NCBI GenBank assembly: GCA_037447655.1
Contig: JBBHKE010000050.1
Coordinates: 124,964 to 188,963 of the forward strand
Reading direction: 5' to 3'
Length of the DNA: 64,000 bases
DNA from: Zygnema cylindricum
Taxonomy: Eukaryota > Streptophyta > Zygnematophyceae > Zygnematales > Zygnemataceae
A program made the position numbers and the translations under genes. Numbering within the stretch: the first letter of the stretch is position 1; each line of letters starts with the position of its first letter. The notes below the pieces were generated by a model, which made no database searches, was not told where the DNA came from, and was given only the letters and a program-made list of their open reading frames with translations. Positions 11,122 to 21,016 of this stretch are shown piece by piece.

Positions 11122-12166
11122 TGTGAAATAAGTAGTTTTTAGTATATTTTCTAGGTCTAAATTTGTTAGAAAAGAAAATGTAGGCAGCCTGCCTCTATCT
11201 CTTCTCTCTCTCTCTCGCCCCCATACTTGTTGTAGTCATTAAAGGAGAGAGAGAGAGAGAGCAATGGAGCCATGGCTGCCTCAACTCCATAGGAAGGACT
11301 AAAGAGTGGCTTAAGCCACTCTCAACAAAAGGTTGAGTCCGGCAGGACTCGAACCCCGACCGGCAGAGCGCGGCGTAGCCGTTAGCTCTAACCAGTCTGT
11401 CGTAGAAGTCCGTTAGGAGATATAGGGTTTCATTACTATTTAAACTATTGTAATGTACTAGATTCATTTAATTGAAACTCTTATCGCCACGCATAGATAT
11501 AGTTCTACAAAATACAAAGTATTGTACTTCTTTGAAATGGATATCGCGCATTTTGTTTCAACAACGAAACAAATATCGCACAAGTATTTATTACGGCCGA
11601 GATTGAATTTCGCGTCAAATCTAACGGCGCACATCATCGCCGAAATCCCGGAATGGTCATTTTGGCATTTAGTGACGAGGCATGACCTGGCCCCACGTGG
11701 GAAGACATCATTCGGTCACGAGAATTCCGAGGAACGTACAAACGAGTGGAAAGTGGACACGCTTCCACTTAATGGCCTTGTCGTAAAGAGGTCGTACAGA
11801 AAGTACATCGGTAGTAGTACTTTATAGTACTATACAGTTTTGTGATTGGTTCGTACAGGCAGTAGAAAGGAGCTGTGAGAGGGAATTAGGAAAAACTAGA
11901 ACTTAGGAAAATTTAGGTAGATAGTCCTCTCTCTCTGAGAGTTTGTATAAATTGGCATCTTTGCCACCCTATTACTTATCGGCTGGTTGGCCGTTTTCAG
12001 TGATTCTTTTTGCTACGCACTCAGGGGAGTCCACTCTGCACTGGGGTGCAGTCAAATTGTCAGTTTGCCTTCTTGGACAGAAGTGGTCGTGGCTTAAAGT
12101 GGATTAGTTAAACAATATATAGAGGCTTTCTGTATTCTGTAGTCCAATGGAGGACACAAAATTGCA
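11122..12166 (+). repeat. 3' LTR of A2 (1045 bp)
   Basis: It starts TGTGAAATAAG right after the polypurine tract AAAATAAGGGGAG (11109-11121) and ends AAATTGCA. It holds a (GA)/(CT) stretch near 11200-11260, a tRNA-like block at 11338-11408, GTAC palindromes near 11780-11850 and an ACTC-AGGG-GAGT hairpin near 12019-12035. Confidence 0.93.
11338..11408 (-). other. tRNA-like block inside the A2 LTR
   Basis: On the minus strand 11345-11355 reads GGTTCGAGTCC, an exact match to the Pol III B-box consensus. About 30 nt upstream is GACTGGTTAGAGC, like a tRNA D-arm (A-box region). The T stem pairs at only about three of five positions, and there is no clean acceptor stem. It may be a fossil tRNA/SINE module rather than a working tRNA gene. 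Confidence 0.45.
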
Positions 12167-12439
12167 CTTTCCTCGGAATCCGTTGAGGTCTCCCTTTCCA
12201 ACCAGTTTTCTGTTTCCAAAATATCTATGAAACTATCCTCAATATTTTGAACTCTCTCAAGTATCTCCTCTCTCTTTACTTCCCTTATACCTCCAAAAGC
12301 ACATTGTTGCTTTCATGAAATTTCTCTGTGCTCTTCTCTCTTCCCCATACTACTAATCCGGAGAAGCTCTAAAATATATTCATCCTCTTTCTCCTCTTAC
12401 CCTTCGTCCTCCTCATCCACATTCCAACTTCTAAGTTTT

Positions 12440-13516
12440 CGAAACAAGGGCATTCCTCTATGTAATGACCCGGTTCCCTACAAATGAAGCAAATCCTATT
12501 TTTCAAAGCTCCCCTTTCTTTTCCTCTCCCTCCCTTTCCACCAAAGTTCCGATAAGGTTTACCTTTGTCTTTCTTCCTCTCATCACGCTTCCACTCGTCA
12601 CCACCGTTCCTCTCATCACGCTTCCGCTCGTCACCACCGTTCCTCTCATCACGCTTCCGCTCTTCACCGCCGTTCCTCTCATCACGCTTCCGCCAATCTC
12701 CTCAAGCTGAAAATGCATGACCCTGTCCCTTCCCCTACGAAGATCCAAAGTGCATTCTCTCACAAGAGTTATCCCCATGGTAAAGCTCCAAGTCCATGAG
12801 GAGCCATCCATTGCCTGCATAGGACAAATGATGTTTTCGTACTCATCTGGGAGTTTCATCAGTAGAGTATTAATCTTCCTCTCATGAGATTCTACATATC
12901 CCGCACTGGAAAGCTCAACATATAGCGCAGCAATATCATTGCAAAACTCTATCATGCTACAGCCTTTATATACATAGGCATCTATTTCTTGGTTTACTAA
13001 CTGCTGCCTCTGAATAGTCTTACTCTTATAAATCTGACTTAGTGCTTCCCATATCTCTGAAGACTTCATTAAGTTTATAAGAGTGATAGCTATGGACTTA
13101 GACACGTTTCTAAGTATAAGATGCTTTGCTATAGTGTTTTTGTATTCCCATATTTTTCTGTTATTTTCTTCAGTTTTAATCCCTACAAATGGAACCATAG
13201 TCGAGAGCTTAGCTCCCCTCACAATCGGTGTTCCTTTTCCCTTCTCCCATTTTTCCCCATCCACGGAACATTTTTTCCCTTCACCTTCCGTTGCATCTAA
13301 ACTCCGGTTGATATTCTGGGTAGACTCATATGATTCTCCATAGTAAGCTCCTCCAAAGCCTGGTGGTGGATATCTCACTTGTCCCCAAACAATTCCCCAT
13401 AAGTGCTTCTCGAAAAGCAATCCCTCCATAGTAAACTCCCAATAAGTGAAGTCTGTTCCATGGAACATAGGCACCCTAGATGGTGTGCCCATAACCTGAA
13501 ACTGTGAGACCTCCAT
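12440..13516 (-). pseudogene. B1 gag
   Basis: The ATG at 13514-13516 lies inside the LTR, giving MEVSQFQVMGTPSRVP over the LTR/primer-site junction. An uninterrupted frame of 337 codons runs to 12503 and covers the Gag core (GTDFTYWEFTMEGLLFEK, EIWEALSQIYKSKTIQ, LLMKLPDEYENIICPMQ). It then shifts frame in a (GSVMRGTVV)n repeat near 12590-12690. A CCHC knuckle CFICREPGHYIEEC is readable at 12450-12491 in another frame. The length and intact first part suggest relatively recent activity in trans. Confidence 0.85.
12590..12690 (-). repeat. 27-30 bp tandem repeat in the B1 gag basic region
   Basis: Repeated blocks of TCACGCTTCCGCTCGTCACC with CACCGTTCCTCTCA occur about three times on the plus strand. 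In B2 the same stretch encodes RDERKGGDERKRDE-type charged repeats; in B1 it is read in a shifted frame. Confidence 0.8.
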
Positions 13517-14678
13517 TGGCCCTCAGAGTAAGCAGATCCAAAGAAGCTAATCTAGATAGTGTCGACTCCTAACATGATATATACCTAAATGACTCACCCC
13601 TTGACAATCAAAACCCAAATATAGATTCACCCCTGTGAAATAGGACTTTCTGTGTGGTCAGTTCCACTACAGAATGCATAATTAGAGTATGAGATTTGAA
13701 AACATTCACCTACTTTGACTTTCACTTTGAAATGCAGCCACCCTGGCAGACAAAAACTCTGACCGACTACACCCCTGTGTAGCCTGGACTCCCCTGAGTC
13801 CGCAACAAAAAAAATCATTGAAAATGGTCAAGTAAATTGATAGTTATGGCTTTCGAAAGTTAGCCATTTATACAAGATGTTCTCTGGGAGAGGCGACTAT
13901 CTACTCAAAAAATTCTAATTCCTATTCTCACTCTAAGACCCTATCTACTGACGTACGGCACCAATCACTTCAGTATACCGTATAGATAAGTACTGGTGCC
14001 GGTGTACTTTCTGTATGACAATTGTACGATATGGCTGAAATGTCAACACATGTCATATATCTATTTGTTCCCGTAATCTCCGGTGTCGTCGCAATCCAAT
14101 GTTGACGTGCCATGTGTCATCTTATGTGGCGATGACCGCAAACAGCCAAAAGTACATATCCCGCGATCGCGGCTCCTATCGTGGCCGTCTGATCAAATTC
14201 GGCTATATTTCTAGCCGTTGAAAATAGACGCGCGGTATTTGTTTCGCGGTCGAACCAAATGTGCGGTATCCTTTTCAATAAATAAATCTGTACTCCGTAC
14301 TATCCATAACTGTATCTATGCAATACGTATATATTTCTAGTTAAATGAACTAGTCTACGTGTAACTATCTAAATAATTATCAAACCCCACACGTCGTAAT
14401 ACCAACTCTAGTCTAAATGGATAAAGTCACCGGCTAATGGTGATTTGACGGACACTAGGTACCTGGATCAATTCCTGGGTCCGTCAAATACCTTTTGGTA
14501 TGTCTCACTAATTTACCCTCTGTCTTCTCTAAAGAGCTTAGGCAGTGATGGCTCTAGCTCCCTATCCAGCCTTTAGTGACTACAACAAGTGTGGGGGCTT
14601 GGAGAGGGGAGTTAGAGGCAGACTGCCTCTGACTTTTTCTATCCTATTTCAGACATACAAAATACTTTAATATCAACA
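13497..14678 (-). repeat. 5' LTR of B1 (1182 bp)
   Basis: It is bounded by the primer site (one mismatch, CCCATAACC at its left) and CAACA at 14678. It aligns with both B2 LTRs. It contains the GGACTC-CCCT-GAGTCC hairpin at 13786-13801 and a hairpin block near 14420-14500. The flank to its right begins GGTTT. Confidence 0.9.
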
Positions 14679-14886
14679 GGTTTCTTATCCTTGTAATACA
14701 AATATCCAGAACATGCATAACGGAAAAATTGATTTGTTTTGTTGGACAATGTTAACGTTGGTGTTAATAATCCTAATCCACGCGGTTCTCCATAGTTCAT
14801 CATTCATCCGAAAAATAAAAATTGAAGTTTAACTCATGCATCAAAAAGCATATTTACACATCGATGTCTCTCCAAATACCTCAAAT
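14679..14886 (-). repeat. Left arm of a ~208 bp inverted repeat, with an exon cut by B1
   Basis: It is the reverse complement of about 15697-15902 at roughly 85-90% identity by eye. On the minus strand, 14789-14679 reads an exon-like segment (PRGLGLLTP, SNKTNQFFRY, SGYLYYKDK) matching the right arm. The B1 LTR begins at the arm end, so the original continuation lies beyond the nest. Confidence 0.8.
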
Positions 14887-15511
14887 ATTGTTTGTGGTTA
14901 TGTTGAGCCACTTACTTCAAAAGAATTTACCGCATGACAATCGCATTACTTACAAAACATAAAACTTAATCGTAGGCAGCAAAAAGTGACGGCTCTACTG
15001 ATTAAAAACAACAAAACATAAACAAGAATGAACTGTCGCATAAATTTTTGACATATCACACAATTTCAGGAAAAAATGCTACACGATATTAAACAAAAAA
15101 AATTATTATTGAGGCAATGGCAGCTCGATAAAATTATATCACTAAAACGATCTTGAAAAATAAGGATTTTTGAGCCATACATTAACTAGAACACACGCAC
15201 GTTGAGTTTCAAATCACTTGTTGTGATTGCTTTGAGAGTCTTGTTGTGACAAAGAATCTAGTACAACACATAAAATACATTTTTTGGTTCGTCTAGACTT
15301 ACATTGTCATAAATTTAGAAAATATGACGTTATAAAAAACAATCTTCATATTGATTAGCATCTATCATGCTAGCGAAACCTCACACTACCCAAAATATGT
15401 TGTTACATTTGTTGCTCACATTTTTCAGGTTAGGTGTGAAAAAGGCCACATAAGCAAAAAGCAAACACCATATCAATTAGCGTGGATAGTGTCGACAATG
15501 TCGAGACTTAC
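14887..15511. other. Non-coding stretch between inverted repeat arms
   Basis: This is AT-rich sequence without a supported coding segment. It would be intron of the minus-strand EGF-like gene fragment if the 15512-15638 exon and the left-arm exon belong together. Confidence 0.5.
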
Positions 15512-15638
15512 TGAAAGTGCATGTGTTGTTAAAACTTATATCCGTGGAATAGTCATCATCGCATATGCAACTTTTATTCAGTCCGGGACAGATGCCGTGG
15601 CCGCCACACGCACACATTGGTTGAGAAGCATTACAGAA
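15512..15638 (-). CDS. EGF-like exon of an unidentified secreted or membrane protein
   Basis: On the minus strand a 127 bp exon is framed by a polypyrimidine/AG acceptor (TATTTTCAG) and a consensus donor GTAAGT. The encoded segment contains CACGGHGICPG, then SCICDDDY, then NNTC. This is the C-x-C-G-G-H-G-x-C...C-x-C spacing of an EGF-like disulphide module in extracellular proteins. The only plausible neighbouring exon in the window is the left arm at 14679-14789, which is cut by an LTR. Other exons are missing, so the gene is fragmentary. The splice signals and cysteine pattern are observed; the extracellular location is family knowledge. Confidence 0.6.
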
Positions 15639-15696
15639 CTGAAAATACAGGGATTCGTCTCTTTGCTCATTTGAAAAACAATTTTTTAGCAAATAT

Positions 15697-15902
15697 CTTT
15701 TGAGGTATTTGTAGAGACATCGATATGTAAATATGCTTTATGATGCATGACTTAAACTTCAATTCTTATTCTTCGGATGAATGATGGATTTTGCAGAACC
15801 ACGTGGATTGGGATTACTAACACCACCCCAAACATTGTCCAACAAAACAAATCAATTTTACCGTTACGCAAGTTCTGGATATTTGTATTATAAGGATAAT
15901 AA
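15697..15902 (+). repeat. Right arm of the inverted repeat
   Basis: Its reverse complement matches 14679-14886. Reading frames in the two arms stay parallel, and differences are mostly single substitutions. About 0.8 kb of spacer separates the arms. Confidence 0.8.
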
Positions 15903-16032
15903 ACCATCATGGCTGGTGGCGACCTCATCGAATTGGATTGCTCAACTACCTATGTCAAGCTCGTGTGTTTCACAGGCACCCCTTTTATCTTACCAAGGAT
16001 TTACGGGCCTTTTTCCTCTGTACGGTCATTAA
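15797..16032 (+). CDS. Exon of an unrecognised protein (right arm and beyond)
   Basis: An acceptor TTTTGCAG precedes 15797. The frame reads PRGLGLLTPPQT, SNKTNQFYRY, SGYLYYKDNKPSWL, and on to a stop near 16032. The same exon is encoded on the minus strand in the left arm, with both coding frames open, so it was under coding constraint before the inverted duplication. I do not recognise the domain. No upstream exon on the plus strand is visible. Confidence 0.4.
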
Positions 16033-17247
16033 AGTATGGGGAAAGGAGCGCAATCAGCCAGACCAGATTCTTCAATTTACTTAACTGAACGGAACTCACT
16101 TTGTTTCGCGCATAACAGAGGCCAGACGATGGAGTTATTCCGTTCCAAATATTATCATCGTGTTACATGCGACCAGTTGCCACCTGTCGCTTTGGGGGCT
16201 ACATTGTGGAATGCCACGTAACTTTTAGGATAGCCTTGTAGATTTTTCTGTTGGCTATCAGTAGGACGTTAGTTCAGGTCCTCCAGCCAAGTAGAGTATT
16301 TATTAATGTGAGTCAAATTTAGGCGTTTCACGTCAATTTATAACTTTGTTGCTCAGGATAGTGTTATAGAAAAACACGTGGCTTTTAATCTAGCAGGAGA
16401 TAGTCGCCTAACTTTTTGCCTTGAGTGTAGTACAACCTGTTTTGTCTTATGTCCGTACGATAACAATTCTTGGCTGGTGATTGGCTCCTGGTATTGCTTT
16501 CACTTTGGTACTATCGGTAGGACAAACTTTGCTTGTATAAGGCACTAGGGGCCGAGGGAGACTTTTTGCTGTTTCACTACTATCTCCTAAAAAAAACCCT
16601 AGAAATTCCAGCAAACTTTCTTGTGGAGAACTTTTGATTTGTATGTGATGGTGACCCTATTGCCATCTTGGTTTTCATCCGTCCTTTGTGGAAATCGTAG
16701 TCCGGTTGGGTGGTTGGCGCTGTCTTTCCTGTTTTGGGCGATTTGGGGACTGGTGTTTGTTGGAAACCAAAAAGGGTCTTGCCGATTCCGGGCCGCGGAA
16801 ACCGAGGAGTTAAAGAGGCCTTACCTGTTCCAGGGTTTTTGGGGGGAGATTTCGTCTCTTTTTGTTGTCCGCGTTACGTTTTGGGGGTAGGTTGAGCTCG
16901 CTTGCTATTATTCCACATTCTACCTTTATTCTCTATTTTTCTAAAGGCAAGGTGCTATTGTTAATTCTGAGAAAGCATTTTAACATTTCTATCCTTTCAT
17001 TTTTATGAGTGGAAGCATCTTCGTTCTCTCTTTGGTAGTCTTTTTTCGGGCTCTGGTTAGGTTTCTTTCGAGGTCGATTACCAGAATCTTTTGTACCAAA
17101 ATAGTGGATTTTGAGAGGATTTTTGTTAGGCTTTCAACAGACTGTCACAGTACTGAAACAACCACCAGTCTCTTTAGGTTAAAGAGGATAGGTGCTCAGG
17201 GCAAAGTACTTTTATAAGGGGATTTAGATCTTCTTCTCCAGTCAGCT
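16033..17247 (+). other. Probable leader/5' LTR region of the gypsy element (not delimited)
   Basis: No coding gene is supported here. There is a TATA-like TTGTATAAGG at about 16535 and T-rich runs, and the region leads into the gag ATG at 17248. I could not find a matching copy downstream of the 3' polypurine tract at 32264, so no LTR pair can be defined and the element start is unknown. Confidence 0.35.
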
Positions 17248-19841
17248 ATGGGGGGAAGAGAAGTTCAGGATAAGGATCTTCCGGGTGTCAAATCGGACAA
17301 GGAAGAGAGGCAAGAAGCGGTGGCCCAGGAGGAAGAGTCACAGGTGCCCGAGGAAGCACCCCCTTTTGGCTCACCTGTACACATAGAGCGGTTTCTTAAG
17401 GGAGAGATGCCTCCAAAGGTCGCAGTTGACACCCCTCCAACACACCCAGAGGGGCGACTCTCTCCGCCACCTCCACCTGTCTTTTCCCTCGAGAATTTCC
17501 CAACGTTGTCCGAGTCAGCCAGAGCTAGGGCTTCGGAGAAGTCAAAGAGGCCGCCTTTATCCCCTAAAAGCCGTAGAAAGAGGTTGGCCCACAAGGAAGC
17601 GGTCCCTGGTCACCTTCCCGAGATCGGTCACTATACCCGATCTAAGGCACTGATAGCAAAAATGTACATAGATACTGAGATCTTGGCCGATCCTTACCGG
17701 CCAGGTCGCAAAGAAATCTTAGCCTTTCATGATCTCCATGAGTTGAAGGTTAAGAAGGAGTTGGTGCAACGGGTAGCCAGGTTAGACCGAGCCAGAGTAG
17801 TACGCCTTGTGGGAGGTGTAGTGGAGATACTTAGCAGTTTATCCGAGAGTGGCTCCTCAACCTCCGTACCGGAGCAACAGGGGGGACAATCAACTTCATA
17901 CCAGCAACCCACCCCATCTCAGGACACCGCAACCAGCAGGTTAGCTCAAGGCGGGGCGATCCCTCGGACACGGGCCGGGGAAGGGACCAAGAAGCGAGGG
18001 TTACCCGAGCCCAGGAGAGGGTACCGGTTCGATCATCGGGACCGCAAGGGCAGGTTTGCTCCCCGACCTAAAGCAGAGTCGTTTTTCACTTCTGACTCCA
18101 CCTCTCCTAGCTCAAAGTCTCCATCTGCACCGGTGGTTTCGACCATCTTAGGCGTTGTGGCGTTTTAGACCCACGGATCCCGAGGTACCGGGTTTGGGGA
18201 TTGCGGATCTTTCAAGGGTGGTGAGTAGCACACAAAAACTTGTTGATATCCTGCGATCCCACAGTCAGGCTACGGCGGGGGCTAGACCCGTCACCATCGA
18301 TTGGGAAGCTTTTGATGAAGAAAGGAAGAGGGCCGTAGAACAGGAATTGTTCCTCATAAGGGAGGCTAGATGAATATCAGATGGGTTCCATAGTGGACAG
18401 GGAGCTCCTCCTACAAAGACAGGTCCCTCTGCTGAGAGACAACTTACAGTGCAGATAACCCCTACGGAGACGCAAGCTCCCGCGATTTTCTCCAAACTTA
18501 GACCAGAGTCTCCTCTTTAGCGTGAAGGGGGGGGAACAACAGGACCTAACAAATAAGGGATGGGTGCAGATCTACCGGGTAACGTTGTAGCCGCCACCAC
18601 TGAGCGTCCTTCTTTTGTCTCAGTGGCAAGGTCTTCAACTACGGAGGCCGTGGTTTTATTACAACCCGACCGGAGACAACACATTTCCCTCGGACTTTCC
18701 ACTCCTCCACCATCACCACCTCAGGCATCCTCTCTTTTGCCATCCGTCTCTCCGGTTGCCGCTGTCCGTGGGTTCCCCGGGCCACCTGTCTTACCATACA
18801 AATACGAGGTCCACGCCTACTCTCCAACTCACCGACGTTCTCTCGCTTCCAACGAAGGACCTCCTCTATTAGAGGCCTCCAGAAGGCGTATAAGGAGACA
18901 TGCGCCTTTTTCTCGTAGCCCTCAGTCATCTCCATCCCTTTCTCCACCAGTACCTAAAGGACCCCCGGTGGTCAAACCTCTTATCCACATCCCCTTGGTG
19001 GAAACAGTAATACAGGAAAAACAAGCCTCTCTTGGGTAAAGAGGAGCAAAATTTCGGACATTTTTTCCCAAGCTGATAGTCTATTTTTTCCCCAAAAACA
19101 AACCCAAGGGAAATACTGGTTATTCCGCTAAATCACCAGTAGATGAAACTTCCTCATTGGGGGGGGGGGGCATCTCTCGTCACGCAGCTCCTTCTATCGG
19201 AGAGTGAGGCGGCCCCGATCCAGACGATGCAGATCCAAAGGTACTTTCACCGCTTCAGTTTGTCCGCCCCACCGGACCATCCTATTCTCAGTTCACCAAC
19301 CTTGCAGAGGAGGAAAAAGAAATGGTTGACGTAAGGATCTTTACGGGAGATATTTCAGGAATCGCTTTCGCGGATTTTGAATTGTTGTGGAAATCTTTCA
19401 CTTTGTCCGAAATCAACAAATATAGGGGGGAGCCATTCCGGATGACTTCGAAACCACGCTTTTCCCAATGATGGTAAATTATCTAGTTGGAGGCGCTTAA
19501 GCAGATTAAAAGGAGCGACAACCTCTCCTGATGGATCCCATCATCAAAATTTTAGACCCTATCATTGATGAGGCAGTCTTGCAGGCGAAAGCAGACTTGG
19601 CTGCCGCTGCAACCGCTCCTATCACTACCCTCTTCACAGAGGACATGAAACTGCAGGCACAAGGACTAGCCTATGTCACTCAGGTTTAGGCCATCCAGGC
19701 TGCCAGGGCAGCCACTCGGATGGTTGCAGACCCAACCCCATGTACCACTCTTTTGAATGCTTGGAGACTCCTTTATACCGAAAGAAATGAATCTGCTATC
19801 AAAGACTTTACACAATTTCGTTTCCAAAAGAGTGAAACTCC
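17248..19841 (+). pseudogene. Gypsy gag, N-terminal and capsid part
   Basis: The ATG at 17248 opens a 306-codon frame that is Pro/Ser/Arg-rich and likely disordered, with basic patches (RGYRFDHRDRKGRF). Further frames follow with stops. From about 19324 the segment ADFELLWKSFTLSE, then DEAVLQAKADLAAA, and ESAIKDFTQFRFQKSE resembles a retrotransposon capsid. B2 interrupts it at 19841; the next residues (TLFNRLSSL) are found right of B2 at about 24190, completing the usual capsid end motif. Functional only as a fossil. The long N-terminal extension could instead be a separate captured segment. Confidence 0.65.
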
Positions 19842-21016
19842 TGAAACTCTGAGACCTCCATTGGCCCTCAGAGTATGCAGATCCAAAAGAAGCTAATCTA
19901 GATAGTGCCGACTCCAAGTTAATATAAACCCAAGTGACTGACCCCTTGACAGTCAGAACCCCAATATAGATTCACCCCTGTGAAATAACACTTTCTGTGT
20001 GCTCAGTTCCACCACAGAATGCAAAGTTAGAATATGAGATTTGGACACATTCACCCACTTTGACTTTCCCTTAGAAATACAGCCACCTTGGCAGACAAAA
20101 ACTCTGACCGACTACACCCCTGTGTAGCCTAGACTCCCCTAAGTCCGCAGCAAAAAGAATCACTGAAAATGGTCAAGTAAATTGATAGATATGGCTGGCC
20201 AAAGTTTGCCATTTATACAGAGTGCTCTCTGGGAGAGGCAGCTGACTACCCAAAATTTTCTAAGTCCTATTCCCTCTCTAAAACTCTATCTACTGAAGTA
20301 CGGCACCAATCAAATTACTATATCGTACAGAAAAGTACAGGTGGCGGTGTACTTTCTGTACGGCCATTGTACGACATGGCCAAAATGTCGACACGTGTCA
20401 AATCAGGATTAGTTCCTGTAATCTCCGGAATTCCCGTAATCCAATGTTATTACGCCACGTGTTATCTGACGTGGCAAAGACCGTAAAACGCCAAAAGTAT
20501 ATTTCCGTGATCGCGGCGCCTATCGCGGCCGTCCGATCAAAACCGGCTATAATCCTAGCCGCTGAAATTCGACGCGCGGTATTCGTTTCGCTATCGAAAC
20601 AAATGCGCGGTATCCGTTCTGTCCCCATACCGTACTTCGTACTAAATCAAACTGTATCTATGTACAAAGTATCTATAAGCCGTTAAACGGATTTATCTAC
20701 ATACAAAGATTCATATATTTATCAAACCTTATATATCGTAATATCATTCTTAGACTTAACGGCTAGAGCTAACGGCTACTGCCGATTGACGGACTGCAGG
20801 TACCAGGATCAATTCCTGCGTCCGGCAGCCTACTTTTGGTCAGTCTAATTCTCCCCCTGTCTTCTCTAGAGAGCCTAGGCAGCCATGGCTCTAGCTCCCT
20901 ATCCAGCCTTCAGTGACTACAACAAGTGTGGGGGCTTGGATAGGGGAGTTAGAGGCAGACCGCCTCAGCTCTTTTTCTATCCTAATACAGACCTAGAAAA
21001 TACCCAAATATCAACA
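19842..21016 (-). repeat. 3' LTR of B2 (1175 bp)
   Basis: It is nearly identical to 23010-24184 and has the same length. It ends CAACA next to the polypurine tract. The conserved hairpin at 20131-20146 is slightly altered (AGACTC-CCCT-AAGTCC). Confidence 0.95.

Larger units (their letters stand above)
6015..12166 (+). mobile_element. Ty1/copia element A2, same family as A1
   Basis: It is a plus-strand copia element. The 5' LTR survives only as 6015-6712 because A1 sits in it. The internal part is 6713-11121 and the 3' LTR is 11122-12166. Bases after 12166 (CTTTC...) continue element B1 at the position equivalent to 21638 in B2, so A2 was inserted into B1. The 6015-6712 remnant aligns with 11458-12166, including the CTAGA at 11458-11462 where A1 went in. 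Coding is interrupted throughout. Confidence 0.93.
12167..14678 (-). mobile_element. Compact copia-like element B1 (5' part)
   Basis: It is the oldest member of the nest and is read on the minus strand. The 5' LTR is 13497-14678, followed by gag and a short rump, cut at 12166/12167 by A2. The remainder and the other LTR should lie left of the window. The internal part follows the shortened layout of B2 (19842-24184): the CAFGGIRE block near 12295 runs straight into acidic linker sequence instead of a protease and integrase. Relative to B2 it lacks about 24 more codons there. Confidence 0.85.

Noticed and set aside
11338-11408. A functional tRNA gene in the A2 LTR
   Set aside because: The B-box is perfect, but the T stem and acceptor stem do not pair well and no anticodon arm is convincing.
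16250-17247. A defined 5' LTR for the gypsy element
   Set aside because: I could not match it to any sequence after the polypurine tract at 32264, and no convincing primer site was found. TGGCGCTGTC near 16716 is only a weak candidate.
17265-18495. Minus-strand open frames opposite the gypsy gag
   Set aside because: They mirror the high-GC, Pro/Ser-rich plus-strand gag frame and show no motif.
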